From: Streptomyces mirabilis
GTDB lineage: Bacteria > Actinomycetota > Actinomycetes > Streptomycetales > Streptomycetaceae
Length of the DNA stretch: 64,000 bases
Direction: 5' to 3'
Assembly (NCBI RefSeq): GCF_018310535.1
Contig: NZ_CP074102.1
Span: 992,001-1,056,000 of the forward strand
Shown here: in pieces, positions 14,968-23,675 of the stretch
Layout: every line of letters starts with the position of its first letter
Numbering within the stretch: the stretch's first letter is position 1
The notes under the pieces: model-generated
What the model saw: the letters and a program-made list of their open reading frames with translations, nothing else
What the model was told of the DNA's origin: nothing
The model's database searches: none
Translations under genes and position numbers: made by a program

Positions 14968-16899
14968 GTGAAGATCAGCAGGATCACGGCACAGGGCTTC
15001 TTGTCCTTCGCCGAGCTGAGCATGGACCTGGGACAGGGTCTAACCGTGGTCACCGGCCCCAACGCTGCGGGCAAGTCGAACCTGGGCCAAGTACTCTCCG
15101 CTGTATCCGCGTTCCTGGGCCGCTACCGCGACTCGGAGCAGCGCGATCTGCTCGCCCTGTACGAGCAGGCCGGCCACCACGGGGCTTCCGCCTTCACGTT
15201 GACGGTCTCCTTCGAACTGGACCAGCCGTGGGAACAGGACCTGGTCACTACGTTCGTGAAAGCCTCTTACATCAGCATCGCCGCTCAGAAGCACGACGGG
15301 ATGGGCCCCAGCACCGAAGAATTGGAGCAGGCCGCTGAGACCAGCATTTCCACCGACTCAGTGGCCGCGCTGTTCCACGGCACACTCCGGTTGGACTTCG
15401 ACTCCCACCAGCACACTGGTTGGTCCTGCGCCTGGCAGTTCAACCACGGCGAGGACACCTACCACATCCAGCTGGACGGACCATGGCGGGAGCAGCTCCG
15501 CCCTGGAGCTGCCCAGGGCTGGAAGACCACGGCCATGGAACGGGTACTAACACCCGAGCCTGAACTGGTGGAATTCGAAGCCCTCCTGGATGGGCTTGAC
15601 CAGCCGGTCATGTTCAACGTACCCACGCTCAACGACGGGTCCAGCCCCCGGCCTGTCTCCATGACCGCGCTCGCCCAGGCGATGCAGCTGACCGAGCAGC
15701 ACTCCGTACCCTTCGTTGCCGTACTCGGAAAGATCTGGGCCGCGGGAGTCACGGTGACTGCCAATCGGCGGGTGCCCGCGCGCCGACACTTCTCTCTCGA
15801 TGAACTTAAGGGCCCCCTTGACCTGAGCGACGGCAGCCGCATCCCGGCCGAGTTGTACAGGCTGAAGAACGGTGCGCGGGAACAGCGTGAGAGCTTCCGC
15901 AGAGCCCAGGAAATGTTTCGCACCATCACCGGGGCCCACCTGGACGTGCAGGCATCGGCCGAGTCGGACGGGATGGCCATCGACGTCGTGATCGACGCCG
16001 GTCACGGTGAACGCCGTGCTGAGTTCAGCGGAGCAGGACTGCAGGAGGCCATCCTGCTGGCGGCCCTGACAACGGGTGGACCCGGCCGCATCATCGTCCT
16101 GGACGAACCGGCGGTCCATTTGCATCCGACCATGCAGCGACGGATCACCATAACCGCCCTGCGTGATGTACAAGCCCTCCTGATCACCCACAGCGCGGAC
16201 CTCGTCCCGGTGACTACGACGGCCGACCTCAAGCGCATCGTTCGCCTAGCCCCGGGGCCAGGCGGAGCGACTACGGTTAGACGCACTTCGGCAACGACTG
16301 CTTCACACCTAGCCGGCTGGATCCAGAACCTGGCCGCTGCCGACACCAGGGCCCTGCTCTTCGCCCGTGCCGTGATCCTATGCGAGGGCGCGTCGGAAAC
16401 CGGCGCCCTGGGCCATTGGTGGAACACAGCCACCGAGCGAGGGCCGGAGTCGGCCAACGTCCCGCTGCTGGACGTCGGAGGCCAGAACAACTTCGGCGGC
16501 TACATCAACTACCTCACCGCCTTCGGCATCCCCTGGGCCGTCATCGCCGACGGGCCAGCTCTGCGCGGCACCAGCGCACTCGCCAAGCAACTTGCCAAGC
16601 AACGACTTCGGCCTTCCAACCCGCCTGGTGACACCGACGACTTCACCGCCTGGACCGACTACTGGAGGACCGCAGGCGTGTTTTCTCTCGCCGACCAGTT
16701 TGGCGACGACGGCAGCAAGTCGGGCGAACTGGAGGCTTACCTGCGGCGCCTGGACCCCCAGATCCTCGACCAAGCCCAGAAGGACACCACCAGCAAACCG
16801 CGGGTGGGTGCCCTCTTTGCTACCCGCTACCCCCACGGAACGCCGCCGGCGGTTGCTGCCCTGTACAAGGACGTGGCCGCGTATCTGAGGCTCGACTGA
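14968..16899 (+). CDS. OLD-family ATPase with TOPRIM nuclease domain
   Basis: OLD proteins couple an ABC-type ATPase to a TOPRIM nuclease and often act against phages. In 643 residues, Walker A is GPNAAGKS at 30-37, and Walker B is IIVLDEPAVHLHP near 379 with the His switch after it. The TOPRIM part starts near 467 (AVILCEGASETG, with the conserved Glu) and continues with VIADGP near 524 (Asp). The ATPase core is split by a long insertion. The start is the GTG of VKISRITAQGF, because the family begins at this strand. No UvrD-like GajB partner follows, so this is not a Gabija pair; the next gene encodes a PD-(D/E)XK-like protein instead. Confidence 0.82.
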   Translation: MKISRITAQGFLSFAELSMDLGQGLTVVTGPNAAGKSNLGQVLSAVSAFLGRYRDSEQRDLLALYEQAGHHGASAFTLTVSFELDQPWEQDLVTTFVKASYISIAAQKHDGMGPSTEELEQAAETSISTDSVAALFHGTLRLDFDSHQHTGWSCAWQFNHGEDTYHIQLDGPWREQLRPGAAQGWKTTAMERVLTPEPELVEFEALLDGLDQPVMFNVPTLNDGSSPRPVSMTALAQAMQLTEQHSVPFVAVLGKIWAAGVTVTANRRVPARRHFSLDELKGPLDLSDGSRIPAELYRLKNGAREQRESFRRAQEMFRTITGAHLDVQASAESDGMAIDVVIDAGHGERRAEFSGAGLQEAILLAALTTGGPGRIIVLDEPAVHLHPTMQRRITITALRDVQALLITHSADLVPVTTTADLKRIVRLAPGPGGATTVRRTSATTASHLAGWIQNLAAADTRALLFARAVILCEGASETGALGHWWNTATERGPESANVPLLDVGGQNNFGGYINYLTAFGIPWAVIADGPALRGTSALAKQLAKQRLRPSNPPGDTDDFTAWTDYWRTAGVFSLADQFGDDGSKSGELEAYLRRLDPQILDQAQKDTTSKPRVGALFATRYPHGTPPAVAALYKDVAAYLRLD

Positions 16900-17093
16900 C
16901 GCCTCCGCGTGCACTCGAGCCTTCCCTGCCGCTGGGGGCTGATGAGAGCTTTGCCGTCGTGCTGCCGACTCAGCTAAATGTCTCCAAGACGTGAGTGGAG
17001 CAGGAATCCGCGGACGCATTCCCCACCTCGGTCCCAGAAAAGGCTCGATCCCCGGCGGTGGGCGCGGTCTGGGCCCGTGCCAGAGTGATCCGC

Positions 17094-18617
17094 ATGATCC
17101 CCGCACACGTTTCCGACGGGCCACCGCTTACCTACACCGACAGCTTCGACATACCGGTCCTGTTCCGAAGTGGGCCTGCGAAGAAGCCTCGGAGGCAGTG
17201 GCGGACGGCCAAGCACAAGGCGTGGACCGGATCGGACGGGTTTCTGGCGGCCGACGGCTGGTACGCCCCGACCACCACATGGCGGGAGATCATCAAGGCA
17301 GCCACCGAAGTCGGCCGCGACGTCACCCCGCACCTGCAGAACCAGCCGCGCTACGCACACGGGGAACTCGTCGCCCGGGTCTCCCCGCTGTACGCCTACC
17401 TCGGCGCCCACCCCGTCGAGCCCCGCCATCCCGTACCGGGCGCCAAGGGCCGGCGCCTGACCTGGAACCCGGTGTACGCGCACGGCACCGAGCGCAGCGC
17501 GAAGAGTGCCGCCAGCTACCGGTTGGGCATGACGATGACCGAGTGGGCCTGCCGCTCGCTGCTGGGCCTCGGCCAGACCGAGCACCTCGAACTCGGCGGC
17601 CCCATCCCCGCTCTGCTCAACACGTTCAAGGATCCGAAGAAGAAGCTGCCCGATCTGTGGGGGCGCCACGAGGCAGAGGAGCTGTACTGGCTGATCGAGG
17701 CCAAGGGCGGCGACGTGGGTCTCGGCACGCTCCGTAAGGGGTGGGCGCAGCTGGCGGCCGGCAGCAAGGTCCTCGGTGCGTACGCGCACCGCACCGTCTT
17801 GGTCGGGGCGTCCGTACGGCCCGGTGACGATCTCTTCCTTACCATCGACCACGAGCTGCACCCCGGCCAGCCGCCCCTCACCCCTGCCGGGTCCGACACC
17901 GACGACGAAGCGGCGGGCCCGGGCAACCTGGAAGACCACCTCGGCGACAGCGACGACGCGCTCATCGGCGCGGCCCGCGCCCAGATGCTCGCCTACCTGG
18001 CGCTGCGCTCAGCTCCCACCTCGCAGTTGCGCACCGTGCCCGTTCCCGCCGACCGTGCTTCCCGTCACCGGCGTTCCGGGCTGACCACGCCCCTGGAAGA
18101 CGATGGCCTCACTCTCGCCATGCGGGCCGACGCCCGCGGAGCAGCGACCGACGCGGAACAGCACACCCTGCGCGCCGGAATCCGCTCCATGGGCCTAGAC
18201 GACTTCCTCAGCTGCCGCATCCCCGGAACCGAGGTCCACCTCGGCATGTCCCGGAAGTTGTTCGCCGCCTGCGAGCGTCTCCACGAGGAAGACCTCGCGA
18301 TCGCCCGGCGCACCCCAGGACTGCGCGCCGAGGACCAGCCGGCGGCCGACCTGGAACTCAGCGACGGAGCCCAGGAAGAACAGCGACTCACGCAGCGGCG
18401 CATCTTCCGCGAACAGCAGGAGGAAGCCCGCCCACGGCTGCGTCCCCTGCTCCGCGACGCCTATGAGCGGGGTGCGGCAAGCGACTGGAGTGACCTGCTG
18501 CGCCGTCCCCAGGAGCCGGAACTCGATCTGGAGGGCGACGAGGGTCTCCTCGAAGCGGCGACGCCGGAAACATACCTGGCCGTCAGCCGCTACGACCTGC
18601 CCCCCGCACGCGCCTAG
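17094..18617 (+). CDS. PD-(D/E)XK-nuclease-like hypothetical protein
   Basis: The 507-residue product has no family I can name. Near residues 184-205 it reads KLPDLWGRHEAEELYWLIEA followed by KGG. This matches the PD-(x)n-(D/E)xK active site of restriction-like nucleases: Asp in PDLW, a hydrophobic strand YWLI, then E-A-K. The segment after it is helical, as expected for such folds. The C-terminal half is charged and helical (TQRRIFREQQEEARPRLRPL). It follows the OLD gene at about 195 bases on the same strand and precedes a DUF4238 gene, a setting that suggests defence. The start was set at the ATG of MIPAHVSDGP; an upstream in-frame start would add 33 residues of weak character. Confidence 0.6.
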   Translation: MIPAHVSDGPPLTYTDSFDIPVLFRSGPAKKPRRQWRTAKHKAWTGSDGFLAADGWYAPTTTWREIIKAATEVGRDVTPHLQNQPRYAHGELVARVSPLYAYLGAHPVEPRHPVPGAKGRRLTWNPVYAHGTERSAKSAASYRLGMTMTEWACRSLLGLGQTEHLELGGPIPALLNTFKDPKKKLPDLWGRHEAEELYWLIEAKGGDVGLGTLRKGWAQLAAGSKVLGAYAHRTVLVGASVRPGDDLFLTIDHELHPGQPPLTPAGSDTDDEAAGPGNLEDHLGDSDDALIGAARAQMLAYLALRSAPTSQLRTVPVPADRASRHRRSGLTTPLEDDGLTLAMRADARGAATDAEQHTLRAGIRSMGLDDFLSCRIPGTEVHLGMSRKLFAACERLHEEDLAIARRTPGLRAEDQPAADLELSDGAQEEQRLTQRRIFREQQEEARPRLRPLLRDAYERGAASDWSDLLRRPQEPELDLEGDEGLLEAATPETYLAVSRYDLPPARA

Positions 18618-18677
18618 TCCGCCTGGGGCGGCGGCCGGGTCGAGGACTAGGCCGGGGAGAGGCTGCCGCTGTGACTG

Positions 18678-18714
18678 AGCGCCGCAGGTGGCCGGGGTGG
18701 CCAACTGCGGCGCT
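18678..18714 (+). terminator. Hairpin terminator
   Basis: AGCGCCGCAG and CTGCGGCGCT form a perfect 10-bp stem, with a smaller GGCC/GGCC pairing inside the loop, followed by TTGGG. It lies about 60 bases past the stop of the PD-(D/E)XK-like gene and separates it from the DUF4238 gene. Confidence 0.65.
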
Positions 18715-18802
18715 TTGGGTCGCCGGTGGAAGCCCCATCCGCTTCCCGCACCAATGCTGGGGTATGGACCAGGGCGAGCGCCGTCCTCGTTAAGGTCGCG
18801 TC

Positions 18803-19717
18803 ATGCCGCCGCACGCCAAGAAGCACCACTTCGTCCCGCAGTTCCTGCTCCAGCACTTCGCCGACCAGCAGGGCAAGCTAGTCATTCACCAGGTGATGAG
18901 CGAGCAGCGGTACAACTCGACGGTGCGTAACGTAGGCCATCGCAATCTTGGCCACTCCATATACCGGCCCGGTCGGGAGCCCGATCACGCCTCGATGGAG
19001 ACCGCCATGAGCAACATCGAGGGGGAGGCCGCCACTGCCGTCCGGGAACTGGTCCAGAGTCGGGAGCGTGCGGTTCCCATGCATGCCCGCCATGCCCTTT
19101 CCTGGCTGCTGGCCCTGCAGTGGCAGCGAAGCCGCTTCCTGCGGTACGTGGTGTCCAAGGAGATCGGCGCCGAGGACAGTGGGCTGTCCGACGAAGAGAT
19201 CCAGACCAGCATGATGGGGATGATCTCTCGCACCGTGGTCGAGCCCTGGCGCCTGCGAAACGATGATGACGCGTACTACAAGGACCAGTGGAACCATCTC
19301 GTCTCAACGTTGCTGGCCAGTGACATGTACTGGTCCTGCTATCGCCCACGCGACGGTGGTCTGCTGGTCAGCGACAACCCGGTTTGCTTCTCCGGCGTCG
19401 TAGGCCCCCCGCCGCCGGGAATACCGGTCGGTTTCTTCGACCATGGTGTCGGGACAGGTTTCCATAACTTTCAACGGCTGACCGCGGCGCTCGGCAGCCG
19501 TCTAGCGGTGATCATCTCCCGCGACCCCCAGGACATCTCGCGCCTCCGCGTCGCAGAGCTCAATCGTTTCACGATCTTCAACAGCCGAGAGTTCGTGGCG
19601 CACGCCCCAGAGTGGCCCAGCGTCCACCCCCGCCTCGCTCAGGACCTGGCTGAACTGCTTATGCGACAACGTATGGTCGCGCCCGCCTTCTCTCAGGGCT
19701 ACCAAGGCCGCACCTAA
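18803..19717 (+). CDS. DUF4238-family protein
   Basis: The 304 residues open with MPPHAKKHHFVPQFLLQHFA, the hallmark of DUF4238 (HHFVPxFxLxxF). Further family-like blocks follow: helix-rich LSWLLALQWQRSRFLRYVVS, then SDNPVCF before the C-terminal alpha/beta part. DUF4238 proteins are widespread, often lie in mobile or defence regions, and have no established activity; the conserved HH and DNP residues suggest an enzyme. There is no signal peptide or membrane segment. Here it closes the run of putative defence genes. The ATG is the only sensible start because the signature sits at the very N-terminus. Confidence 0.8.
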   Translation: MPPHAKKHHFVPQFLLQHFADQQGKLVIHQVMSEQRYNSTVRNVGHRNLGHSIYRPGREPDHASMETAMSNIEGEAATAVRELVQSRERAVPMHARHALSWLLALQWQRSRFLRYVVSKEIGAEDSGLSDEEIQTSMMGMISRTVVEPWRLRNDDDAYYKDQWNHLVSTLLASDMYWSCYRPRDGGLLVSDNPVCFSGVVGPPPPGIPVGFFDHGVGTGFHNFQRLTAALGSRLAVIISRDPQDISRLRVAELNRFTIFNSREFVAHAPEWPSVHPRLAQDLAELLMRQRMVAPAFSQGYQGRT

Positions 19718-19861
19718 GGACCGCCTCACAGAGGCTCGCTCGGCGGCACGCTGGCCAACTATCGCGCTCAGCAGCCAACCGGCGCGCCTAGTCGCAGCCG
19801 CGCCTACGCAGCCGACCTGCAAGGATGCGCTGCAAATCGAACACATGATGCAATAGCTGGT

Positions 19862-20089
19862 ATGCGTTGCTCTGCTCTCCCCGAGGACCTGGTCGCAGCA
19901 CAGTGTGCCTGGGAACGGACCTATCGGAGCCTTGCCGACCCGGCCAACCGGCAGCGAACGACGGCCCTCCGCCGCCGCCTGCTGCGACTGTCGGTCCAGG
20001 TGTGGTGGCATCCCTACTGGCAGCAGGCCGGCAGCGGGCAGCGCTGCGCTCCTCGGCCCGAGAGCTGGAACCAGGACCCCGGTAGGTGA
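19862..20089 (+). CDS. Small hypothetical protein
   Basis: The 75-residue product begins MRCSALPEDLVAAQCAWERT and continues with a Leu/Arg-rich amphipathic part (TALRRRLLRLSVQVWWHPYW). I have the impression of a family of short Streptomyces proteins of this pattern, function unknown. The stop overlaps the start of the following DUF6233-like gene, which supports both calls. Confidence 0.6.
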   Translation: MRCSALPEDLVAAQCAWERTYRSLADPANRQRTTALRRRLLRLSVQVWWHPYWQQAGSGQRCAPRPESWNQDPGR

Positions 20090-20589
20090 CCAGCCCGCGC
20101 GGTGACCGGCGAGCGGCCGGACCCACTCCGGCCGCCATATCGCTCACGCTGCCCGACGGGCAAACCGTGCGGGTCCGGCTCCAAGCACGCCAGGAGGTCG
20201 CCGGCCCCCATCCATGGCGTTACCTCGTAGGCGTCCCCTCCTGGATCGCGCGACCGAACGGGGTCGAGGCGGCCGAGTACAACGTCTGGGTGACCGACCG
20301 GCAGCTGACGCCCATCGAAGGAGTGGATCTGTCCGGCGTGCCGACCCGGCGTCTGCCCGGCCCTCCACCACAGCCGGCCTCCGGCTGGGTATTACGTCCC
20401 GCGCCCGAGCGTCGGGGGCGGACGGTCGTACACGACGCCGCATGCCGCCACGCCTCGGGCGGCGGAACAGAGCTGGGCACGCAGGAAGCCGTGGACGCCC
20501 TGATGCGAGACGGCTTTCGGGCTTGCACCGACTGTGACGCGGCGGCGGTACTGGTCCCGGCGCTCGAACTCGGCCAAGGGCACGGATAG
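20086..20589 (+). CDS. DUF6233-like protein
   Basis: The 167-residue product contains the pattern SLTLPDGQTVRVRLQARQEV, WRYLVGVPSWI, AAEYNVWVTDRQLTPIEGVD and VPTRRLPGPP that I associate with the Streptomyces DUF6233 family. The C-terminal part has VHDAACRHASGG and ACTDCDAA, giving a possible zinc or disulfide set. These proteins are frequent on Streptomyces accessory DNA and have no known function. It overlaps the preceding small gene by four bases. Confidence 0.7.
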   Translation: MTSPRGDRRAAGPTPAAISLTLPDGQTVRVRLQARQEVAGPHPWRYLVGVPSWIARPNGVEAAEYNVWVTDRQLTPIEGVDLSGVPTRRLPGPPPQPASGWVLRPAPERRGRTVVHDAACRHASGGGTELGTQEAVDALMRDGFRACTDCDAAAVLVPALELGQGHG

Positions 20590-20619
20590 CGCAGCGACGG
20601 TCGCTACCCTCTGCCTGCT

Positions 20620-20823
20620 ATGGAGATCCCGGAGCCCGCCGGCCCGCCCTACCTCGATTCCGACCGAGGGGATCCGCAGCGGCCGGTCTGCGGAATCTGC
20701 CCGGCCACCCGTTACCCACGAGAGCAGTTCGTCGTCTACAGCAGGCCCTCCTGGGAGTGCCCCTTCAACCCGGCGGACGGGCACCGCTACACCCTCGACG
20801 AGGGAGTCCCGGCCTGCGTGTAG
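20620..20823 (+). CDS. Small hypothetical protein
   Basis: This 67-residue frame starts 30 bases after the DUF6233-like gene. It has four cysteines (PVCGICPATRYP, WECPF, PACV) and several prolines and aromatics. It could be a small metal-binding or secreted-domain-like protein, but there is no signal peptide. Confidence is limited because of its size. Confidence 0.45.
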   Translation: MEIPEPAGPPYLDSDRGDPQRPVCGICPATRYPREQFVVYSRPSWECPFNPADGHRYTLDEGVPACV

Positions 20824-20958
20824 CCGGACAAGATCAACCTGAAGCCCGACAGGATCGCGCCGCCTCCGAAGACACCGCTGGACCAAGAGGAGGCACCGGC
20901 TCGCCCTCGGGGGTGGCGGCCTTCCTGGTGCGCTCGCCTCACGCGTCGGCAAGGCCGG

Positions 20959-21690
20959 TCATGAGGCAGAGGTCCGCCAGGACGCGCCAAGATCGGCAAG
21001 GTGCCTGCGGAGTGCGCCGCGCTGCTCCTCCAGGTCCTGCGAGGCAGGCGACAGGAGATAGACGTTGTCCCGGTAGGGGCGGAAGCCCAGGCGCTCCCAC
21101 CCCTGGGCGATCCTGGCGTTCACTCGGTCCCATTCGGCCTTGTCCGTCAGCCGGTGGCTGCTGAGGTCGGTGATGCCGGGCGAGCAGGCGACGGCCCGGC
21201 AGCCGGACATGAGCCGGGTGATCGCCTCACACGCGAGTACGGCCGCCAGGCCGTGCCCGCGCCACGGGGGATCCAGCGTCACTCGATCCATGACGAGCAA
21301 CGCTGAGCCGACGTACTCCAGTCGTTCGCTGACTTCGTCGGTGAAGGAGCCCGTCTCGGGATCGAGGAGGACCTGGGCAGTCTCGTACAGTTCCTCGGAC
21401 TCCTCCTCCATGGCCCAGAAGGCGTTGCGGCCTCGGTCGAGGTGCACCCGGAAGAACGTCATGGACCCGACGGGGGCGTTCTCGACCGTGCGGAGCGGGG
21501 CATCGGGGGCCGCGCACCCGCTGGGGCCGACCAGCTCGTGCCCCGCGGCGCGGGTGCGTCGACGGTGCAGGACGGCCACGTTCCAGCGCTCCAGCGTGTC
21601 GGCCTGCGGGGTGTCCCAGAGTTCGTCGTCGTAGGAGATGCGCAGGTGCAGCTCGGAGGGATCGCCGGGGAGCGAAGAGGGGTCGATCAC
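20959..21690 (-). CDS. GNAT-like acetyltransferase family protein
   Basis: In 243 residues the recognisable part is the acetyl-CoA binding region of the GNAT fold: a strand LLVMDRVTLDPPWRGHGLAA and the following helix, where RGHG matches the R/Q-x-x-G-x-G/A pyrophosphate loop. VEYVG-like strands precede it, and ERLGFRPYRDNVYLL looks like the family's last strands. The substrate is not predictable. It lies downstream of the terminator that ends the surface-protein operon and seems to be transcribed separately. The start is the GTG or ATG at MIDPSSLPGD. Confidence 0.6.
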   Translation of the reverse strand: MIDPSSLPGDPSELHLRISYDDELWDTPQADTLERWNVAVLHRRRTRAAGHELVGPSGCAAPDAPLRTVENAPVGSMTFFRVHLDRGRNAFWAMEEESEELYETAQVLLDPETGSFTDEVSERLEYVGSALLVMDRVTLDPPWRGHGLAAVLACEAITRLMSGCRAVACSPGITDLSSHRLTDKAEWDRVNARIAQGWERLGFRPYRDNVYLLSPASQDLEEQRGALRRHLADLGASWRTSAS

Positions 21691-21731
21691 TGCGGCAGCG
21701 TAACGAGGGCCGCGCGCGTTCGTGAACGACA

Positions 21732-21768
21732 GAGCCCCCGGATTCCAGGCTGTGGAATCCGGGGGCTC
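21732..21768 (-). terminator. Very strong terminator of the surface-protein operon
   Basis: GAGCCCCCGGATTCCA and TGGAATCCGGGGGCTC form a perfect 16-bp stem with loop GGCTG, 27 bases past the stop of the LAHTG surface protein gene. It marks the end of the long minus-strand operon. Confidence 0.9.
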
Positions 21769-21795
21769 GGAGTCGTGAAGAGGGTGGAGTGCGGG

Positions 21796-22806
21796 TTAGC
21801 TCTCGGTGGAGTCGTCGGTGGGGCTGTCCGTGCGGTTGCGGCGTGCCAGGAGGAGAGCGCCTCCGCCTGCTGCGATCAGCACGGCGCCGCCGCCGATCAG
21901 CCACGGTGTGGCGTCGGCTCCGGTGTGGGCGAGGGAGCCCGTCGGCGCCTTCGGCGTGGGGTCTCCGATCGGGGTCGCGGCCACGGGTGAGGAGTCGGGC
22001 TCCGGTGTGTCGCTGTCCGAGGCGGAGGGCGTGGTGCCTCCGGTTCCGTTGCTCGGCTTGCCGGGACTGGACGGGGAGTGGGTGGGCTTGTCTGAGGGGT
22101 CGGGCTTCGGGTCGGTGGCCGTCTTGGCGTTCGTGACGGTCACCGTCACCGGGGCGCCGGGACCCGCGGTGAACGTCTTCGTCGGCTTGTATAGGTCGTA
22201 GCCGGCGGGGGCCTTGATCTCCTTGACCCAGAACTGCGTGCTGCGGCTCGACACGGGCAGTTCGCCGGAGGCCGTGCCCTTGGCGCCGGTAGTCAGGGTA
22301 AGCAGCGTCGAGCTGCCGGTGCCGATGTTCACGGTCGCGCCGGGCAGGAGCTTTCCGGTCTTGTCGTCCTTGGCCTGCAGGAGGACCTTGGCGACCTTGA
22401 ACGGGTCGGTGATCGTCAGCCGGGTGGTCGCGCCTGGGGTGACGATGACGTCCTGGTCGGCGACGACCTCGTGGAGCGGGCTGCCGGTAGCCGTCTGCTT
22501 GAGCCGGTAGACGCCCGGTGCGAGGTCGGGGAAGGTCAGCTTCCCCTGGGCGTCGCTCTGTCTGCGTCCGGCTTCCTGGCCGGTGGAGTCGAGCAGCAGG
22601 AACGCGGCGCCGGGCAGGGAGTCTCCGGCCGTGTCCTTCGTGGTGATCTCGACGCTGCCCGCGTCCGGGGCCGGGGCCTCGGCGGGAGCGGCGGAGGCCG
22701 AGGGGGTCGGTTCGGAGGGCTCGGCGCTGGCGACCGGCGCCCAGGTCAGGGTGCCGGCCGCCGCGACGGCGACGGCAGCAGCGGATCGAACGAATCGTGC
22801 GTGCAC
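21796..22806 (-). CDS. Sortase-anchored surface protein with Cna_B/SpaA-like domains
   Basis: The 336-residue product has a signal peptide (residues 1-28, cleavage after ASA). Two Cna_B-type beta-sandwich domains follow: one near 50-130 (GSVEITTKDTAGDSLPGAAF, then GKLTFPDLAPGVYRLKQTAT), the other near 137-225 (LLQAKDDKTGKLLPGATVNI, then FWVKEIKAPAGYDLYKPTKT). After a Pro/Ser-rich wall-spanning linker come LAHTG at 292-296, a hydrophobic helix and RRNR, that is, a sorting signal of the LAxTG type used by Streptomyces class E sortases. It is therefore a wall-attached adhesin or spacer. As last gene of an operon in the same putative regulon as the transfer genes, it may promote mating-cell contact (inference). 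The GTG start follows AGGAG by 11 bases. Confidence 0.85.
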   Translation of the reverse strand: MHARFVRSAAAVAVAAAGTLTWAPVASAEPSEPTPSASAAPAEAPAPDAGSVEITTKDTAGDSLPGAAFLLLDSTGQEAGRRQSDAQGKLTFPDLAPGVYRLKQTATGSPLHEVVADQDVIVTPGATTRLTITDPFKVAKVLLQAKDDKTGKLLPGATVNIGTGSSTLLTLTTGAKGTASGELPVSSRSTQFWVKEIKAPAGYDLYKPTKTFTAGPGAPVTVTVTNAKTATDPKPDPSDKPTHSPSSPGKPSNGTGGTTPSASDSDTPEPDSSPVAATPIGDPTPKAPTGSLAHTGADATPWLIGGGAVLIAAGGGALLLARRNRTDSPTDDSTES

Positions 22807-23623
22807 GAGGAAGAGGACTCCTTGGGACAGGGAACGGGGAAGGTCATCGGGTGTGGCCAGAGACCGGGGCGGGAGGTGGCGGGGCGACGGGTGTGTTGCC
22901 GTTCGGTTGCTTGCCTGTCGGGGTGGCGACGTAGAGGGCGCGGGGCAGGTCTGGGTGGGGACGTCCTGGACGGTGCGCCGCAGTGGGTCGGTGGAGATGA
23001 GCGAGGCGGTGAAGGCCGCGACGAGCGTGGTGGGCGTACCGAACGAGAAGCGCGCCGTCCAGTGCGGCTCACTGGGGTACCCACCCCGAGCCTGCCAGGC
23101 CGGCTCGCTGGAACCGCCGGTGGCGTACACCGCCGAGTCCCTCCGGGGTGAGGAAGGTCTGGGTGCCGTCGGTCTTGACGGCGTGGCTCCAGCCGCGGGT
23201 GAGCAGCAGCGCGTACGCCTCGTACGGTGCCGTCTCGTCCTGGAACAGCCGGTCCTGGTCGCTGTACCTGTCTTCGAGATAGAGGTCGAGCAGCTCGCTG
23301 TGGATGTCGTGCAGCATTTCGGCGGGGGTGGTGGCGTCGAAGGTGACCCGCCAGGCCGGCGGGGTGAACGGCGCCTTGTGGGCATTGATGGTCCACGTGC
23401 CCCTGCCGGGCTTGCCGGGCTGGGGGTCGAAGGTGGTCTGCAGGCGTAGGCACGGGCTGAATGCGGCGGCCGTGCCTGCATCGGTCTGGGCGAACGGCCA
23501 GCCCTCCTCGAAGGGGAAGGCCCACACGACGCGGGGGTCGACGGCGCCGGGACCGGCGAGGTGACGAGGCAGGACCTGCACGCTCTGTGCCGGGTCGAGG
23601 TTCTCAAGGGGGTGGGTGAGCAC
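22807..23623 (-). pseudogene. DUF317-family gene with a frameshift
   Basis: The frame from the start at 23623 encodes the first DUF317 module (VQVLPRHLAGPGAVDPRVVW, then WTINAHKAPFTPPAWRVTFD and TPAEMLHDIHSELLDLYLED) but loses coding character after TFLTPEG and stops at 23069. The missing second module is found in another frame: SAVYATGGSSEPAWQARGGY, WTARFSFGTPTTLVAAFTAS, SLISTDPLRRTVQDV. The switch is at about 23138-23143, where one extra G in the GAGGGAC run would explain it. In the second frame no stop occurs before the downstream surface-protein gene, so the original end is also unclear. Either decay or a base-calling error in the G run. Confidence 0.7.
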
Positions 23624-23675
23624 GGGCAGGGCTCCTGCGGAGAAAGGACGGGCTGCCGGGTTGGAAGGGCGCGGC

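Noticed and set aside
14968..18617. Gabija system (GajA/GajB)
   Set aside because: The OLD-like protein could pass for GajA, but the next gene has no Walker motifs or UvrD helicase motifs.
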